A DNA stretch of 64,000 nt from Cymodocea nodosa (Eukaryota; Streptophyta; Magnoliopsida; Alismatales; Cymodoceaceae), in NCBI GenBank assembly GCA_036874045.1, contig JAZBRI010000011.1:62001-126000 (forward strand), read 5' to 3'. The notes beneath the pieces are model-generated. The model saw only the letters and a program-made list of their open reading frames with translations, was not told where the DNA came from and searched no databases. Of this stretch, positions 12,248 through 23,781 are shown piece after piece (the first letter of the stretch is position 1; the number at the start of each line of letters is the position of its first letter). The position numbers and the translations under genes were made by a program.

Positions 12248-15166
12248 GTGAAATATAACATTAGGAATTTCACTATTTTAATTGGATTTGGCCGAGTTTT
12301 AAGAATCCTTTCCAAACATCCAATTTGTTTTCTGTTGTTTAATTTTTAAGTAATCATTATAATGTAGTCTTGGTATGCCCGATGCTTCATCTGTCTACTC
12401 AACAAGATAAGTATTAAACAATCAATAAAGATCGTGGTAGCAACTATGTTGCTAGAATTATTTTTAATATTGGTTCTAATCATCGATTTAATTTATTATA
12501 CACTATGAGGAAATTTATATTTCAATGTAGGTCAGATCTTTTTAGTTAGGGAGAGCCAAATGGTAAATTAAAACCAGGAGTAATACAATTTTGTTGAGAG
12601 GAGATAGGAGTTGTGACATCATCATGAAGGATTTTTTCGTAGTTAAGGTGGAATCTCACAGCAAGATCTTGATCTCAACCCTGAAGATGTCGTGACCTTC
12701 ATACCTATAAGCGGTTCTTATTGCAATGACGGTTCCAAAAGTGAATGAAAACATGGAGGACACCATGGAATTCATCACGCATTTCCACTACCACACAATT
12801 TTATTCATGTAACCTGAAAAGTAATGTTGAGAGGTGTGAGGGAATGTGCCATTACATTTTACTTGGGTTTTCTCCTACATTTTTTTGTGTTTGAACAAAT
12901 CCAAAAAATTTATCATTAATTTCTTACCTTACTACCTGAAAAGAAGGATGTCTCCTTTGCATCATGTTAGTTACATTAAAATACATAAAAGACGATCTGA
13001 TATATTTAATTTTGTTGTTTATCAAGAAAAGTCCAAAATGTTTTTGTGTGATTCAGCTTAGAAAGAAAATCGTAAGTTTGTTTAAAAAATTTGTCCCTAA
13101 ATGCTGCGTGCCATATTTGGACATTTTATACACCTAACAATGAGTATTTCAATATGTTAGATAGTTTAAGTATATGTTTTTGCATATCTGATAATTTAAA
13201 AGTCAATGCATATTTATGTGTGTCATATATCCAAAGGGGCACTTTAGGAAATAATAGATTGGACAAATATCTATTATCATATAAGTCTAAATTGCCATTT
13301 CAAATTTTTTCTACCCTCATCTCAGTACATACGAAATTCAAGGATTTTCCTCATCATTCATACATATTAGTGCGACATGCTCTGCATAAATTATTACATT
13401 TGTACATATTATCCTATTATAGTCAAGCGATCTAAAAGGAAATGATGAAGAAGACTGGAAGGAAGACAACCCCATGGGTGCCTTCTACTGCATAAATCAA
13501 AAGTTGAAAGAGAAGTGGACAACTCATTCTGCGCCCACCTAAATCACATCATTTTTGTTTTTATATTTCCTTTCAGGATTTAAGATAATGATGGTGTAAA
13601 ACAATGGGTACCACAATCCTCCTTTTACGACACAAGATTGAAGAAAGTCAAACGAACATTGGGGAAGAACATAATGTTATGCATATGCGTCATCCCTTTT
13701 TTCACCATCTTCTTCTTTTTCTTTCTTTCCCACAAATTTTGTAGACAATGAATAGTAGGTGCAACAACAGACTTGATGCTCTACAACTAAAGGAGTGTTG
13801 TGACTAGATTGAACGTTGTGGTTTAGGGACGAAGAAAAGAATTGTTGGAGAAAACCTTCCTATTTAAGAAATAGTTAACCTTTGCTTAATTGAATCTGAA
13901 AATTTAGTTTTTGTTACTCTGCGTCACGTTAACTTTGGTGGAAATTTACGTATTAGCACCTCAACCTCGAAAAATTGATGTCACGACTCATTTGTGGTTT
14001 AGGAAGAATAATAATGTTCGAGTTGTCAAAGTTTTAATTATGTAAAGTAACAAGATTGTACCTTGTACATTGTAATAGTCTAGTAAGTCATTTCCTCAAA
14101 CTGAACAAAGGCAAAATAAGAGTTAAAAAACAAATCAGATTTGTCATTGATCTAATACAGGACAATGTATGCGACGAGATAAATATCAAAATTGCGACAT
14201 GGAAAGGGGAAAAGCCGATAGTAGGCTCGTGATGGATGTCGTGATTAAACTCTTCGACTGTTACCTCATTTAAAAAGGCATATCTTAAGGCCTTTAAAAC
14301 AAAAATTATCATTTAATACTCAATGGGTAGCATAGAAAGTGTACTAAATATGACAGTTAATCTAGCAATTTCTGTAGTTGGACGCTACACAAGAGAATTC
14401 CCCGCAACTAAGTTTTCTAGAAATACTTCACTTTGAAGGCTGTAATTACTATTAAATTTTAAAATTGTTAAGAAGAGATCTATTGCTTCAAAATTTGCGA
14501 CGAAGCAACCTTCGATAAGTTGTTGAAAAACTAAAACTTGGGAAAATATTGAAATACTGAGTGATCGTGTGTATCTATGGAATAAACTCTCGAAACATAT
14601 TGATGGGGAATAGTTTCGATTACAAACTAAAATCACATTGTAATTTAAAATATTCATTACTAGCACCAAGAAATTCAACAACATTTGGAAGCAGAATAGG
14701 GTTACCTTCTATTGAAAATATAAGAAAATTGAGGTGTATGCTAGCGGATGAAATGGTTGGAGGAAGAAGTTTGGTATAAGTTATTTGAAATGAAAATTGG
14801 AAGAGAAAGTGTAAGTCAGTTACGCTTGAATGTTGTCGTACATGCAAGCATCGAATGTCTCAAGTTGAATGGATTTTCACAAAATTTTCTTAAGTTGTCG
14901 ATGCCTTGTGCCAAAGTTGTTGGTTACAACATTCATTTGAAGTTCTCATCATATTACTCAAATATGTAGAAAAGTAAAATTGAACTTGTTGCAACAAGAG
15001 AAAAATATTCATTGACGGAATTGAAAATTGCAACATGATTGTCACGGCATTATTGTGCAAATAAAACATTGTAATGTTGCACTACTCGTGTAGCACTTTA
15101 TTGAAAGCGACTCCACATTTGACTTCGACAATGTGATTGGATCATATTTGTTTACGAAAGCAATTC

Positions 15167-15478
15167 TCAAGGCTTCCATCCTTCACCCCATCCATCACCA
15201 CCACCACGAACAGCTCCTCTACCTCCAGGTATAGAAGTTACCAAGCCACCACCACCACCTCTCCCACCACCTCCTACCCAGTTCCCATTGTCGTCATACC
15301 CACCCCCACGTCCACCTCCAAATCCAAATCCCGCAGCAGATGCACCATCAGAAGCTCTTGCTCGTCCTCCCCCACTGCCACCTCCTTCACCCCCCACCTC
15401 CAAACTACGAGCACCCATGGTCATGCCTATGCAAAGCACAACCATGAGAACGAGAAGGATCGCCTTAGGGTTTGCCAT
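15167..15478 (-). CDS. Secreted glycine-rich protein, copy 5
   Basis: The protein is identical to copy 4, including A90V, and the surrounding unit is almost base-for-base the same. Signal peptide, Gly-rich mature region and stop are all intact. TATA box at 15555-15562. With copies 3 and 4 it forms the homogenised core of the array. Confidence 0.87.
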   Translation of the reverse strand: MANPKAILLVLMVVLCIGMTMGARSLEVGGEGGGSGGGRARASDGASAAGFGFGGGRGGGYDDNGNWVGGGGRGGGGGLVTSIPGGRGAVRGGGDGWGEGWKP

Positions 15479-15554
15479 GTTTGTGAATCTATAGACTTGA
15501 ATGAATGGTACACAATATTTTCCTTCTCGTTGAATGGGACAAATGAAGGGCATG

Positions 15555-15562
15555 TATTTATA
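15555..15562 (-). promoter_or_regulatory. TATA box of gene copy 5
   Basis: TATAAATA on the minus strand at the conserved position upstream of the ATG at 15478. Confidence 0.7.
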
Positions 15563-18481
15563 GTGAAATATAACATTAGGAATTTCACTATTTTAATTGG
15601 ATTTGGCCGAGTTTTAAGAATCCTTTCCAAACATCCAATTTGTTTTCTGTTGTTTAATTTTTAAGTAATCATTATAATGTAGTCTTGGTTTGCACGATGC
15701 TTCATCTGTCTACTCAACAAGATAAGTATTAAACAATCAATAAAGATCGTGGTAGCAACTATGTTGCTAGAATTATTTTTAATATTGGTTCTAATCATCG
15801 ATTTAATTTATTATACACTATGAGGAAATTTATATTTCAATGTAGGTCAGATCTTTTTAGTTAGGGAGAGCCAAATGGTAAATTAAAACCAGGAGTAATA
15901 CAATTTTGTTGAGAGGAGATAGGAGTTGTGACATCATCATGAAGGATTTTTTCGTAGTTAAGGTGGAATCTCACAGCAAGATCTTGATCTCAACCCTGAA
16001 GATGTCGTGACCTTCATACCTATAAGCGGTTCTTATTGCAATGACGGTTCCAAAAGTGAATGAAAACATGGAGGACACCATGGAATTCATCACGCATTTC
16101 CACTACCACACAATTTTATTCATGTAACCTGAAAAGTAATGTTGAGAGGTGTGAGGGAATGTGCCATTACATTTTACTTGGGTTTTCTCCTACATTTTTT
16201 TGTGTTTGAACAAATCCAAAAAATTTATCATTAATTTCTTACCTTACTACCTGAAAAGAAGGATGTCTCCTTTGCATCATGTTAGTTACATTAAAATACA
16301 TAAAAGACGATCTGATATATTTAATTTTGTTGTTTATCAAGAAAAGTCCAAAATGTTTTTGTGTGATTCAGCTTAGAAAGAAAATCGTAAGTTTGTTTAG
16401 AAAATTTGTCCCTAAATGCTGCGTGCCATATTTGGACATTTTATACACCTAACAATGAGTATTTCAATATGTTAGATAGTTTAAGTATATGTTTTTGCAT
16501 ATCTGATAATTTAAAAGTCAATGCATATTTATGTGTGTCATATATCCAAAGGGGCACTTTAGGAAATAATAGATTGGACAAATATCTATTATCATATAAG
16601 TCTAAATTGCCATTTCAAATTTTTTCTACCCTCATCTCAGTACATACGAAATTCAAGGATTTTCCTCATCATTCATACATATTAGTGCGACATGCTCTGC
16701 ATAAATTATTACATTTGTACATATTATCCTATTATAGTCAAGCGATCTAAAAGGAAATGATGAAGAAGACTGGAAGGAAGACAACCCCATGGGTGCCTTC
16801 TACTGCATAAATCAAAAGTTGAAAGAGAAGTGGACAACTCATTCTGTGCCCACCTAAATCACATCATTTTTGTTTTTATATTTCCTTTCAGGATTTAAGA
16901 TAATGATGGTGTAAAACAATGGGTGCCACAATCCTCCTTTTACGACACAAGATTGAAGAAAGTCAAACGAACATTGGGGAAGAACACAATGTTATGCATA
17001 TGCGTCATCCCTTTTTTCACCATCTTCTTCTTTTTCTTTCTTTCCCACAAATTTTGAAGACAATGAATAGTAGGTGCAACAACAGACTTGATGCTCTACA
17101 ACTAAAGGAGTGTTGTGACTAGATTGAACGTTGTGGTTTAGGGACGAAGAAAAGAAATGTTGGAGAAAACCTTCCTATTTAAGAGATAGTTAACCTTTGC
17201 TTAATTGAATCTGAAAATTTAGTTTTTGTTACTCTGCGTCACGTTAACTTTGGTGGAAATTTACGTATTAGCACCTCAACCTCGAACAATTGATGTCATG
17301 ACTCATTTGTGGTTTAGGAAGAATAATAATGTTGGAGTTGTCAAAGTTTTAATTATGTAAAGTAACAAGAGTGTACCATGTACATTGTAATAGTCTAGTA
17401 AGTCATTTCCTCAAACTGAACAAAGGCAAAATAAGAGTTAAAAAACAAATCAGATTTGTCATTGATCTAATACAAGACAATGTATGCGACGAGATAAATA
17501 TCAAAATTGCGACATGGAAAGGGGAAAAGCCGATAGTAGGCTCGTGATGGATGTCGTGGTTAAACTCTACGACTGTTACCTCATTTAAAAAGGCATATCT
17601 TAAGGCCTTTAAAACAAAAATTATCATTTAATACTCAATGGGTAGCATAGAAAGTGTACTAAATATGACAGTTAATCTAGCAATTTCTGGAGTTGGACGC
17701 TACACAAGAGAATTCCCCGCAACTAAGTTTTCTAGAAACACTTCACTTTGAAGGCTGCAATTACTTCTAAATTTTAAAATTGTTAAGAAGAGATCTATTT
17801 CTTCAAAATTTGCGACGAAGCAGCCTTCGATAAGTTGTTGAAAAACTAAAACTTGGGAAAATATTGAAATACTGAGTGATCGTTTGTATCTATGGAATAA
17901 ACTCTCAAAACATATTGATGGGGAATAGTTTCGATTACAAACTAAAATCACATTGTAATTTAAAATATTCATTACTAGCACCAAGAAATTCAACAACATT
18001 TGGAAGCAGAATAGGGTTACCTTCTATTGAAAATATAAGAAAATTGAGGTGTATGCTAGCGGATGAAATGGTTGGAGGACGTAGTTTGGTATAAGTGATT
18101 TGAAATGAAAATTGGAAGAGAAAGTGTAAGTCAGTTACGCTTGAATGTTGTTGTACGTGCAAGCATCGAATGTCACAAGTTGAATGGATTTTCACAAAAT
18201 TTTCTTAAGTTGTCGATGCCTTGTGCCAAAGTTGTTGGTTACAACCTTCATTTGATGTTCTCATCGTATTACTCAAATATGTATAAAAGTAAAATTGAAC
18301 TTGTTGCAACAAGAGAAAAATATTCATTGATGAAATTAAAAATTGCAACATGATTGTCACGGCATTATTGTGCAAATAAAACATTGTAATGTTGCACTAC
18401 TCGTGTAGCACTTTATTGAAAGGGACTCCACATTTGACTTCGACAATGTGATTGGAACATATTTGTTTACGAAAGTAATTC

Positions 18482-18793
18482 TCAAGGCTTCCATCCTTCA
18501 CCCCATCCATCACCACCACCACGAGCAGCTCCTCTACCTCCAGGTATAGAAGTTACCAAGCCACCACCACCACCTCTCCCACCACCTCCTACCCAGTTCC
18601 CATTGTCGTCATACCCACCCCCACGTCCACCTCCAAATCCAAATCCCGCAGCAGATGCACCATCAGAAGCTCTTGCTCGTCCTCCCCCACTGCCACCTCC
18701 TTCACCCCCCACCTCCAAACTACGAGCACCCATGGTCATGCCTATGCAAAGCACAACCATGAGAACGAGAAGGATCGCCTTAGGGTTTGCCAT
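18482..18793 (-). CDS. Secreted glycine-rich protein, copy 6
   Basis: The protein is the array consensus although the flanking unit has drifted from units 3 to 5, so the coding sequence has not changed its product while its neighbourhood has. This fits selection on the protein but the numbers are too small to prove it. TATA box at 18870-18877; the in-frame ATG at 18868 is rejected as a start because it adjoins the TATA box. Confidence 0.87.
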   Translation of the reverse strand: MANPKAILLVLMVVLCIGMTMGARSLEVGGEGGGSGGGRARASDGASAAGFGFGGGRGGGYDDNGNWVGGGGRGGGGGLVTSIPGGRGAARGGGDGWGEGWKP

Positions 18794-18869
18794 GTTAGTG
18801 AATCTATAGACTTGAATGAATGGTACACAATATTTTCCTTCTCGTTGAATGGGACAAATGAAGGGCATG

Positions 18870-18877
18870 TATTTATA
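18870..18877 (-). promoter_or_regulatory. TATA box of gene copy 6
   Basis: TATAAATA on the minus strand at the conserved position upstream of the ATG at 18793. Confidence 0.7.
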
Positions 18878-21795
18878 GTGAAATATAACATTAGGAATTT
18901 CACTATTTTCATTGGATTTGGCCGAGTTTTAAGAATCCTTTCCAAACATACAATTTGTTTTTTGTTGTTTAATTTTTAAGTAATCATTATAATGTAGTCT
19001 TGGTTTGCACGATGCTTCATCTATCTACTCAACAAGATAAGTATTAAACAATCAATAAAGATCGTGGTAGCAACTATGTTGCTAGAATTATTTTTAATAT
19101 TGGTTCTAATCATCGATTTAATTTATTATACACTATGAGGAAATTTATATTTCAATGTAGGTCAGATCTTTTTAGTTAGGGAGAGCCAAACGGTAAATTA
19201 AAACCAGGAGTAATACAATTTTGTTGAGAGGAGATTGGAGTTGTGACATCATCATGAAGGATTTTTTCGTAGTTAAGGTGGAATCTCATAGCAAGATCTT
19301 GATCTCAACCCTGAAGATGTCGTGACCTTCATACCTATAAGCGGTTCTTATTGCAATGACGGTTCCAAAAGTGAATGAAAACATGGAGGACACCATGGAA
19401 TTCATCACGCATTTCCACTACCACACAATTTTATTCATGTAACCTGAAAAGTAATGTTGAGAGGTGTGAGGGAATGTGCCATTACATTTTACTTGGGTTA
19501 TCTCCTACATTTTTTTGTGTTTGAACAAATCCAAAAAATTTATCATTAATTTCTTGCCTTACTACCTGAAAAGAAGGATGCCTCCTTTGCATCATGTTAG
19601 TTACATTAAAATACATAAAAGACGATCTGATATATTTAATTTTGTTGTTTATCAAGAAAAGTCCAAAATGTTTTTGTGTGATTCAGCTTAGAAAGAAAAT
19701 CGTAAGTTTGTTTAGAAAATTTGTCCCTAAATGCTGCATGCCATATTTGGAGATTTTATACACCTAACAATGAGTATTTCAATATGTTAGATAGTTTAAG
19801 TATATGTTTTTGCATATCTGATAATTTAAAAGTCAATGCATATTTATGTGTGTCATATATCCAAAGGGGCACTTTAGGAAATAATAGATTGGACAAATAT
19901 CTATTATCATATAAGTCTAAATTGCCATTTCAAATTTTTTGTACCCTCATCTCAGTACATACGAAATTCAAGGATTTTCCTCATCATTCATACATATTAG
20001 TGCGACATGCTCTGCATAAATTATTACATTCGTACATATTATCCTATTATAGTCAAGCGATCTAAAAGGAAATGATGAAGAAGACTGGAAGGAAGACAAC
20101 CCCATGGGTGCCTTCTACTGCATAAATCAAAAGTTGAAAGAGAAATGGACAACTCATTCTGTGCCCACCTAAATCACATCATTTTTGTTTTTATATTTCC
20201 TTTGAGGATTTAAGATAATGATGGTGTAAAACAATGGATGCCACAATCCTCCTTTTACGACACAAGATTGAAGAAAGTCAAACGAACATTGGGAAGAACA
20301 CAATGTTATGCATATGCGTCATCCCTTTTTTCACCATCTTCTTCTTTTTCTTTCTTTCCCACAAATTTTGTAGACAATGAATAGTAGGGGCAACAACAGA
20401 CTTGATGCTCTACAACTAAAGGAGTGTTGTGACTAGATTGAACGTTGTGGTTTAGGGACGAAGAAAAGAAATGTTGGAGAAAACCTTCCTATTTAAGAGA
20501 TAGTTAACCTTTGCTTAATTGAATCTGAAAATTTAGTTTTTGTTACTCTGCGTCACGTTAACTTTGGTGGAAATTTACGTATTAGCACCTCAACCTCGAA
20601 CAATTGATGTCATGACTCATTTGTGGTTTAGGAAGAATAATAATGTTGGAGTTGTCAAAGTTTTAATTATGTAAAGTAACAAGAGTGTACCATGTACATT
20701 GTAATAGTCTAGTAAGTCATTTCCTCAAACTGAACAAAGGCAAAATAAGAGTTAAAAAACAAATTAGATTTGTCATTGATCTAATACAAGACAATGTATG
20801 CGATGAGATAAATATCAAAATTCCGACATGGAAAGGGGAAAAGCCGATAGTAGGCTCGTGATGGATGTCGTGATTAAACTCTACGACTGTTACCTCATTT
20901 AAAAAGGCATATCTTAAGGCCTTTAAAACAAAAATTATCATTTAATACTCAATGGGTAGCATAGAAAGTGTACTAAATATGACAGTTTATCTAGCAATTT
21001 TTGTAGTTGGATGCTACGCAAGAAAATTCCCCGCAACTAAGTTTTCTAGAAATACTTCACTTTGAAGGCTGCAATTACTTCTAAATTTTAAAATTGTTAA
21101 GAAGAGATCTATTGCGTCAAAATTGGCGACGAAGTAGCCCTCGATAAGTTGTTGAAAAACTAAAACTTGGGAAAATATTGAAATATTGAGTGATCGTGTG
21201 AATCTATGGAATAAACTCTCGAAACATATTGATGGGGAATAGTTTCGATTACAAACTAAAATCACATTGTAATTTAAAATATTCATTACTAACACCAAGA
21301 AATTCAACAGCATTTGGAAGCAGAATAGGGTTACCTTCAATTGAAAATATAAGAAAATTGAGGTGTATGCTAGCGGATGAAATGGTTGGAGGACGAAGTT
21401 GGGTATAGGTGATTGGAAATGAAAATTGGAAGAGAAAGTGTAAGTCAGTTACGCTTGAATGTTGTCATAGGTGCAATCATCGAATGTCACAAGTTGAATG
21501 GATTTTCATAAAATTTTCTTATGTTGTCGATGCCTTGTGCCAAAGTTGTTGGTTACAACGTTCATTTGAAGTTCTCAACGTATTACTCAAATATGAAGAA
21601 AAGTAAAATTGAACTTGTTGCAACAAGAGAAAAGTATTCATTGAGGGAATTAAAAATTGCAACATGATTGTTACGACATGATTGTGAAAATAAAACATTG
21701 TAATGTTGCACTACTTGTGTAGCACTTTATTGAAAGGGACTCCACATTTGACTTCGACAATGTGATTGGAACATATTTGTTTAGGAAAGTAATTC

Positions 21796-22107
21796 TCAAG
21801 TCTTCCATCCTTCACCCCATCCATCACCACCACCACGAGCAGCTCCTCTACCTCCAGGTATTGAAGTTACCAAGCCACCACCACCACCTCTCCCACCACC
21901 TCCTACCCAGTTCCCATTGTGGTCATACCCACCCCCACGTCCACCTCCAAATCCAAATCCCGCAGCAGATGCACCATCAGAAGCTCTTGCTCGTCCTCCC
22001 CCACTGCCACCTCCTTCACCCCCCACCTCCAAACTACGAGCACCCATGGTCATGCCTATGCAAAGCTCAACCATGAGAACGAGAAGGATCGCCTTAGGGT
22101 TTGCCAT
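21796..22107 (-). CDS. Secreted glycine-rich protein, copy 7, possibly failing
   Basis: The frame is open over all 103 codons but carries three changes: V14E, D63H and P103T. V14E puts a charge in the middle of the signal-peptide hydrophobic core and may weaken secretion. The TATA box equivalent (22184-22191) reads AATAAATA on the minus strand instead of TATAAATA. The unit is truncated by LTR-B on the gene's promoter-distal upstream side. Together these suggest the most decayed copy, although no stop or frameshift is present. Confidence 0.75.
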   Translation of the reverse strand: MANPKAILLVLMVELCIGMTMGARSLEVGGEGGGSGGGRARASDGASAAGFGFGGGRGGGYDHNGNWVGGGGRGGGGGLVTSIPGGRGAARGGGDGWGEGWKT

Positions 22108-22183
22108 GTTAGTGAATCTATAGACTTGAATGAATGGTACACAATATTTTCCTTTTCGTTGAATGGGACAAATGAAGGGCACG

Positions 22184-22191
22184 TATTTATT
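22184..22191 (-). promoter_or_regulatory. Altered TATA box of gene copy 7
   Basis: Reads AATAAATA on the minus strand where all six other copies have TATAAATA. Confidence 0.6.
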
Positions 22192-23475
22192 GTGAAATAT
22201 AACATCAGGAATTTCACTATTTTAATTGGATTTGACCGAGTTTTAAGAATCCTTTCCAAACATCCAATTTGTTTTCTGTTGTTTAATTTTTAAGTAATCA
22301 TTATAATATAGTCTTGGATTGCACGATGCTTCATCTGTCTATTCAACATGATAACTATTAAACAATCAATAAAGATCATGGTAGCGTCTATGTTGCTAGA
22401 ATTACTTTTAATATTGGTTCTAATCATCGATTTAATTTATTATACACTATGAGGAAATTTATATTTCATTGTAGGTCAGATCTTTTTAGTTAGGGAGAGC
22501 CAAACGGTAAATTAAAACAAGGAGTAGTACAATTTTGTTGAGAGGAGATAATGTTAATTGCACAATATTTAGCATATCATATGAGAATTAAGCCATTATG
22601 TTATAATTGCACTATTATATGCTTTAATTGAAGAATTTGCTTAATTTTGGGGAGTTAATGTTAATTTAGTACATTTATGAACTGTCGGTAAGTTGCAGGT
22701 TGTGAAATTCTTAAGTATCCGAATTTTCTGATATTTCAGACAGTTATGTTTAACATACCGAACAAATTCAAACTGTTTTGTTTAACAGACCGAATATGTT
22801 TCAGATAGTTGTGTTTAAATTGCTGAATAGTTATGTTTTGAGAGAATATTTTATTATTTGCTAAGGTATGCATGTCAAAACCAGAATGAATGACTTAAGT
22901 GAACTTTCGGTGAGTTATCTATAACTATCCGAAATTGCAGCTGAGCATCAGAGAGTTATCCCTGTAACTCTCCGAAATCTCTTTTTATTTATAAAATAGC
23001 TGGGGACACGTGTCATGTTCTGGGTAAGTGACTTAAGTAAATTTTCGGTGAGTTAGTTGTAACTATCTGAAATGCATCTGATCATCGGATAGTTAGACCT
23101 GTAACTCTTCGAAATGTTATTTTATAATTAAACTGCTGTTGTCACGTGTCGAGATCTGGTAGATTTACTTAAGTTATATATCGGTGAGTTAATTGTAACT
23201 ATCCAAAATGCATTTGAGCATCGGATAGTTAAGTTTATAAGTATCCGAAATGCACCTGAGCATCAGATAGTTAAATTTATGCACGTATTTTATAATTAAA
23301 TCAACGAAGAAAGTCTGTTGAGTTATCTGTAACTCCACAGACTATATATTTTCTAATATGCCACTATAGCGGTTGCAGAAACAAGACAGTTGGAAGGAAA
23401 AACCACGTTTGCACGTATCGCGTAGGAGAAGGAAGCATCGCCGTTGATCTGAAGGAAGGAAATCCAACTGATCAT

Positions 23476-23781
23476 TCAAGCAGAAGCAGTTACTACTGAA
23501 GAAATATAAAAGAAAAGAAGAAAAAAAGAAGAAGGGTAATCGATGTGTGATCGATGGATGGACCGTGTGTGCAGAGGAGGATGAGCGTCGCAATTCTCTG
23601 AAGTACCACACCAACCATCATCATCACCATCATCACCACCATAATCACCAACCATCGAAGGTCTGTGAGGATACTTGCCTGATGTTGGGTCGTTTCCGAG
23701 CCAAACATAGTGCCGGACAACTATTGTGAGGAGTGATCGCGTCACGGGAAGGGAAGCCATTTTCACCAAGTGCCAACTCAT
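23476..23781 (-). other. Antisense small ORF conserved in the LTRs
   Basis: A 101-codon frame antisense to LTR-B starting MSWHLVKMASLPVTRSLL and containing MVGDYGG, an Asp/Gly-rich stretch and WCGTSEN. Counterparts with the same ATG occur in LTR-C, LTR-D and the satellite LTRs. It has no match to a family I know. It may be a by-product of LTR conservation; coding status unproven. Confidence 0.3.
23515..23522 (+). promoter_or_regulatory. LTR-B promoter TATA box
   Basis: TATAAAAG, conserved at the same place in LTR-C (38557-38564) and LTR-D (32127-32134, minus strand), marking the U3/R boundary region. Confidence 0.65.

Larger units (their letters stand above)
10221..13535. repeat. Array unit 4
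   Basis: 3315 bp, differing from units 3 and 5 by scattered single bases only. Gene at 11852-12163; I see nothing else identifiable. Confidence 0.9.
13536..16850. repeat. Array unit 5
   Basis: 3315 bp, near-identical to unit 4 and sharing its A90V codon in the gene at 15167-15478. I see nothing else identifiable. Confidence 0.9.
16851..20165. repeat. Array unit 6
   Basis: 3315 bp, carrying several substitutions shared with unit 7 and not with units 3 to 5. Gene at 18482-18793; I see nothing else identifiable. Confidence 0.9.
278..22550. repeat. Tandem array of seven 3.3-kb units
   Basis: Unit starts, marked by CACCTAAATCACATCA, fall at 278, 3592, 6906, 10221, 13536, 16851 and 20166, so the periods are 3314, 3314 and then 3315. 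The last unit stops after about 2385 bp at the junction with LTR-B. Units 3 to 5 differ by only a few bases; units 1, 2, 6 and 7 differ more. Each unit has one glycine-rich protein gene on the minus strand. The remaining 2.9 kb per unit holds only short frames, many without an ATG and none I recognise, including a 114-residue frame near each unit end that starts from TTG. Confidence 0.97.
20166..22550. repeat. Array unit 7, truncated
   Basis: Only the first 2385 bp of the unit is present. The break falls after the GAGAGGAGATA motif, and the next base is already inside LTR-B. The roughly 930 bp distal part is missing. The gene at 21796-22107 is kept. Confidence 0.9.

Noticed and set aside
278-22550. 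CRISPR-like or bacterial repeat array
   Set aside because: The repeats are 3.3 kb, carry a eukaryotic gene with TATA box and AATAAA, and lie between plant LTRs.
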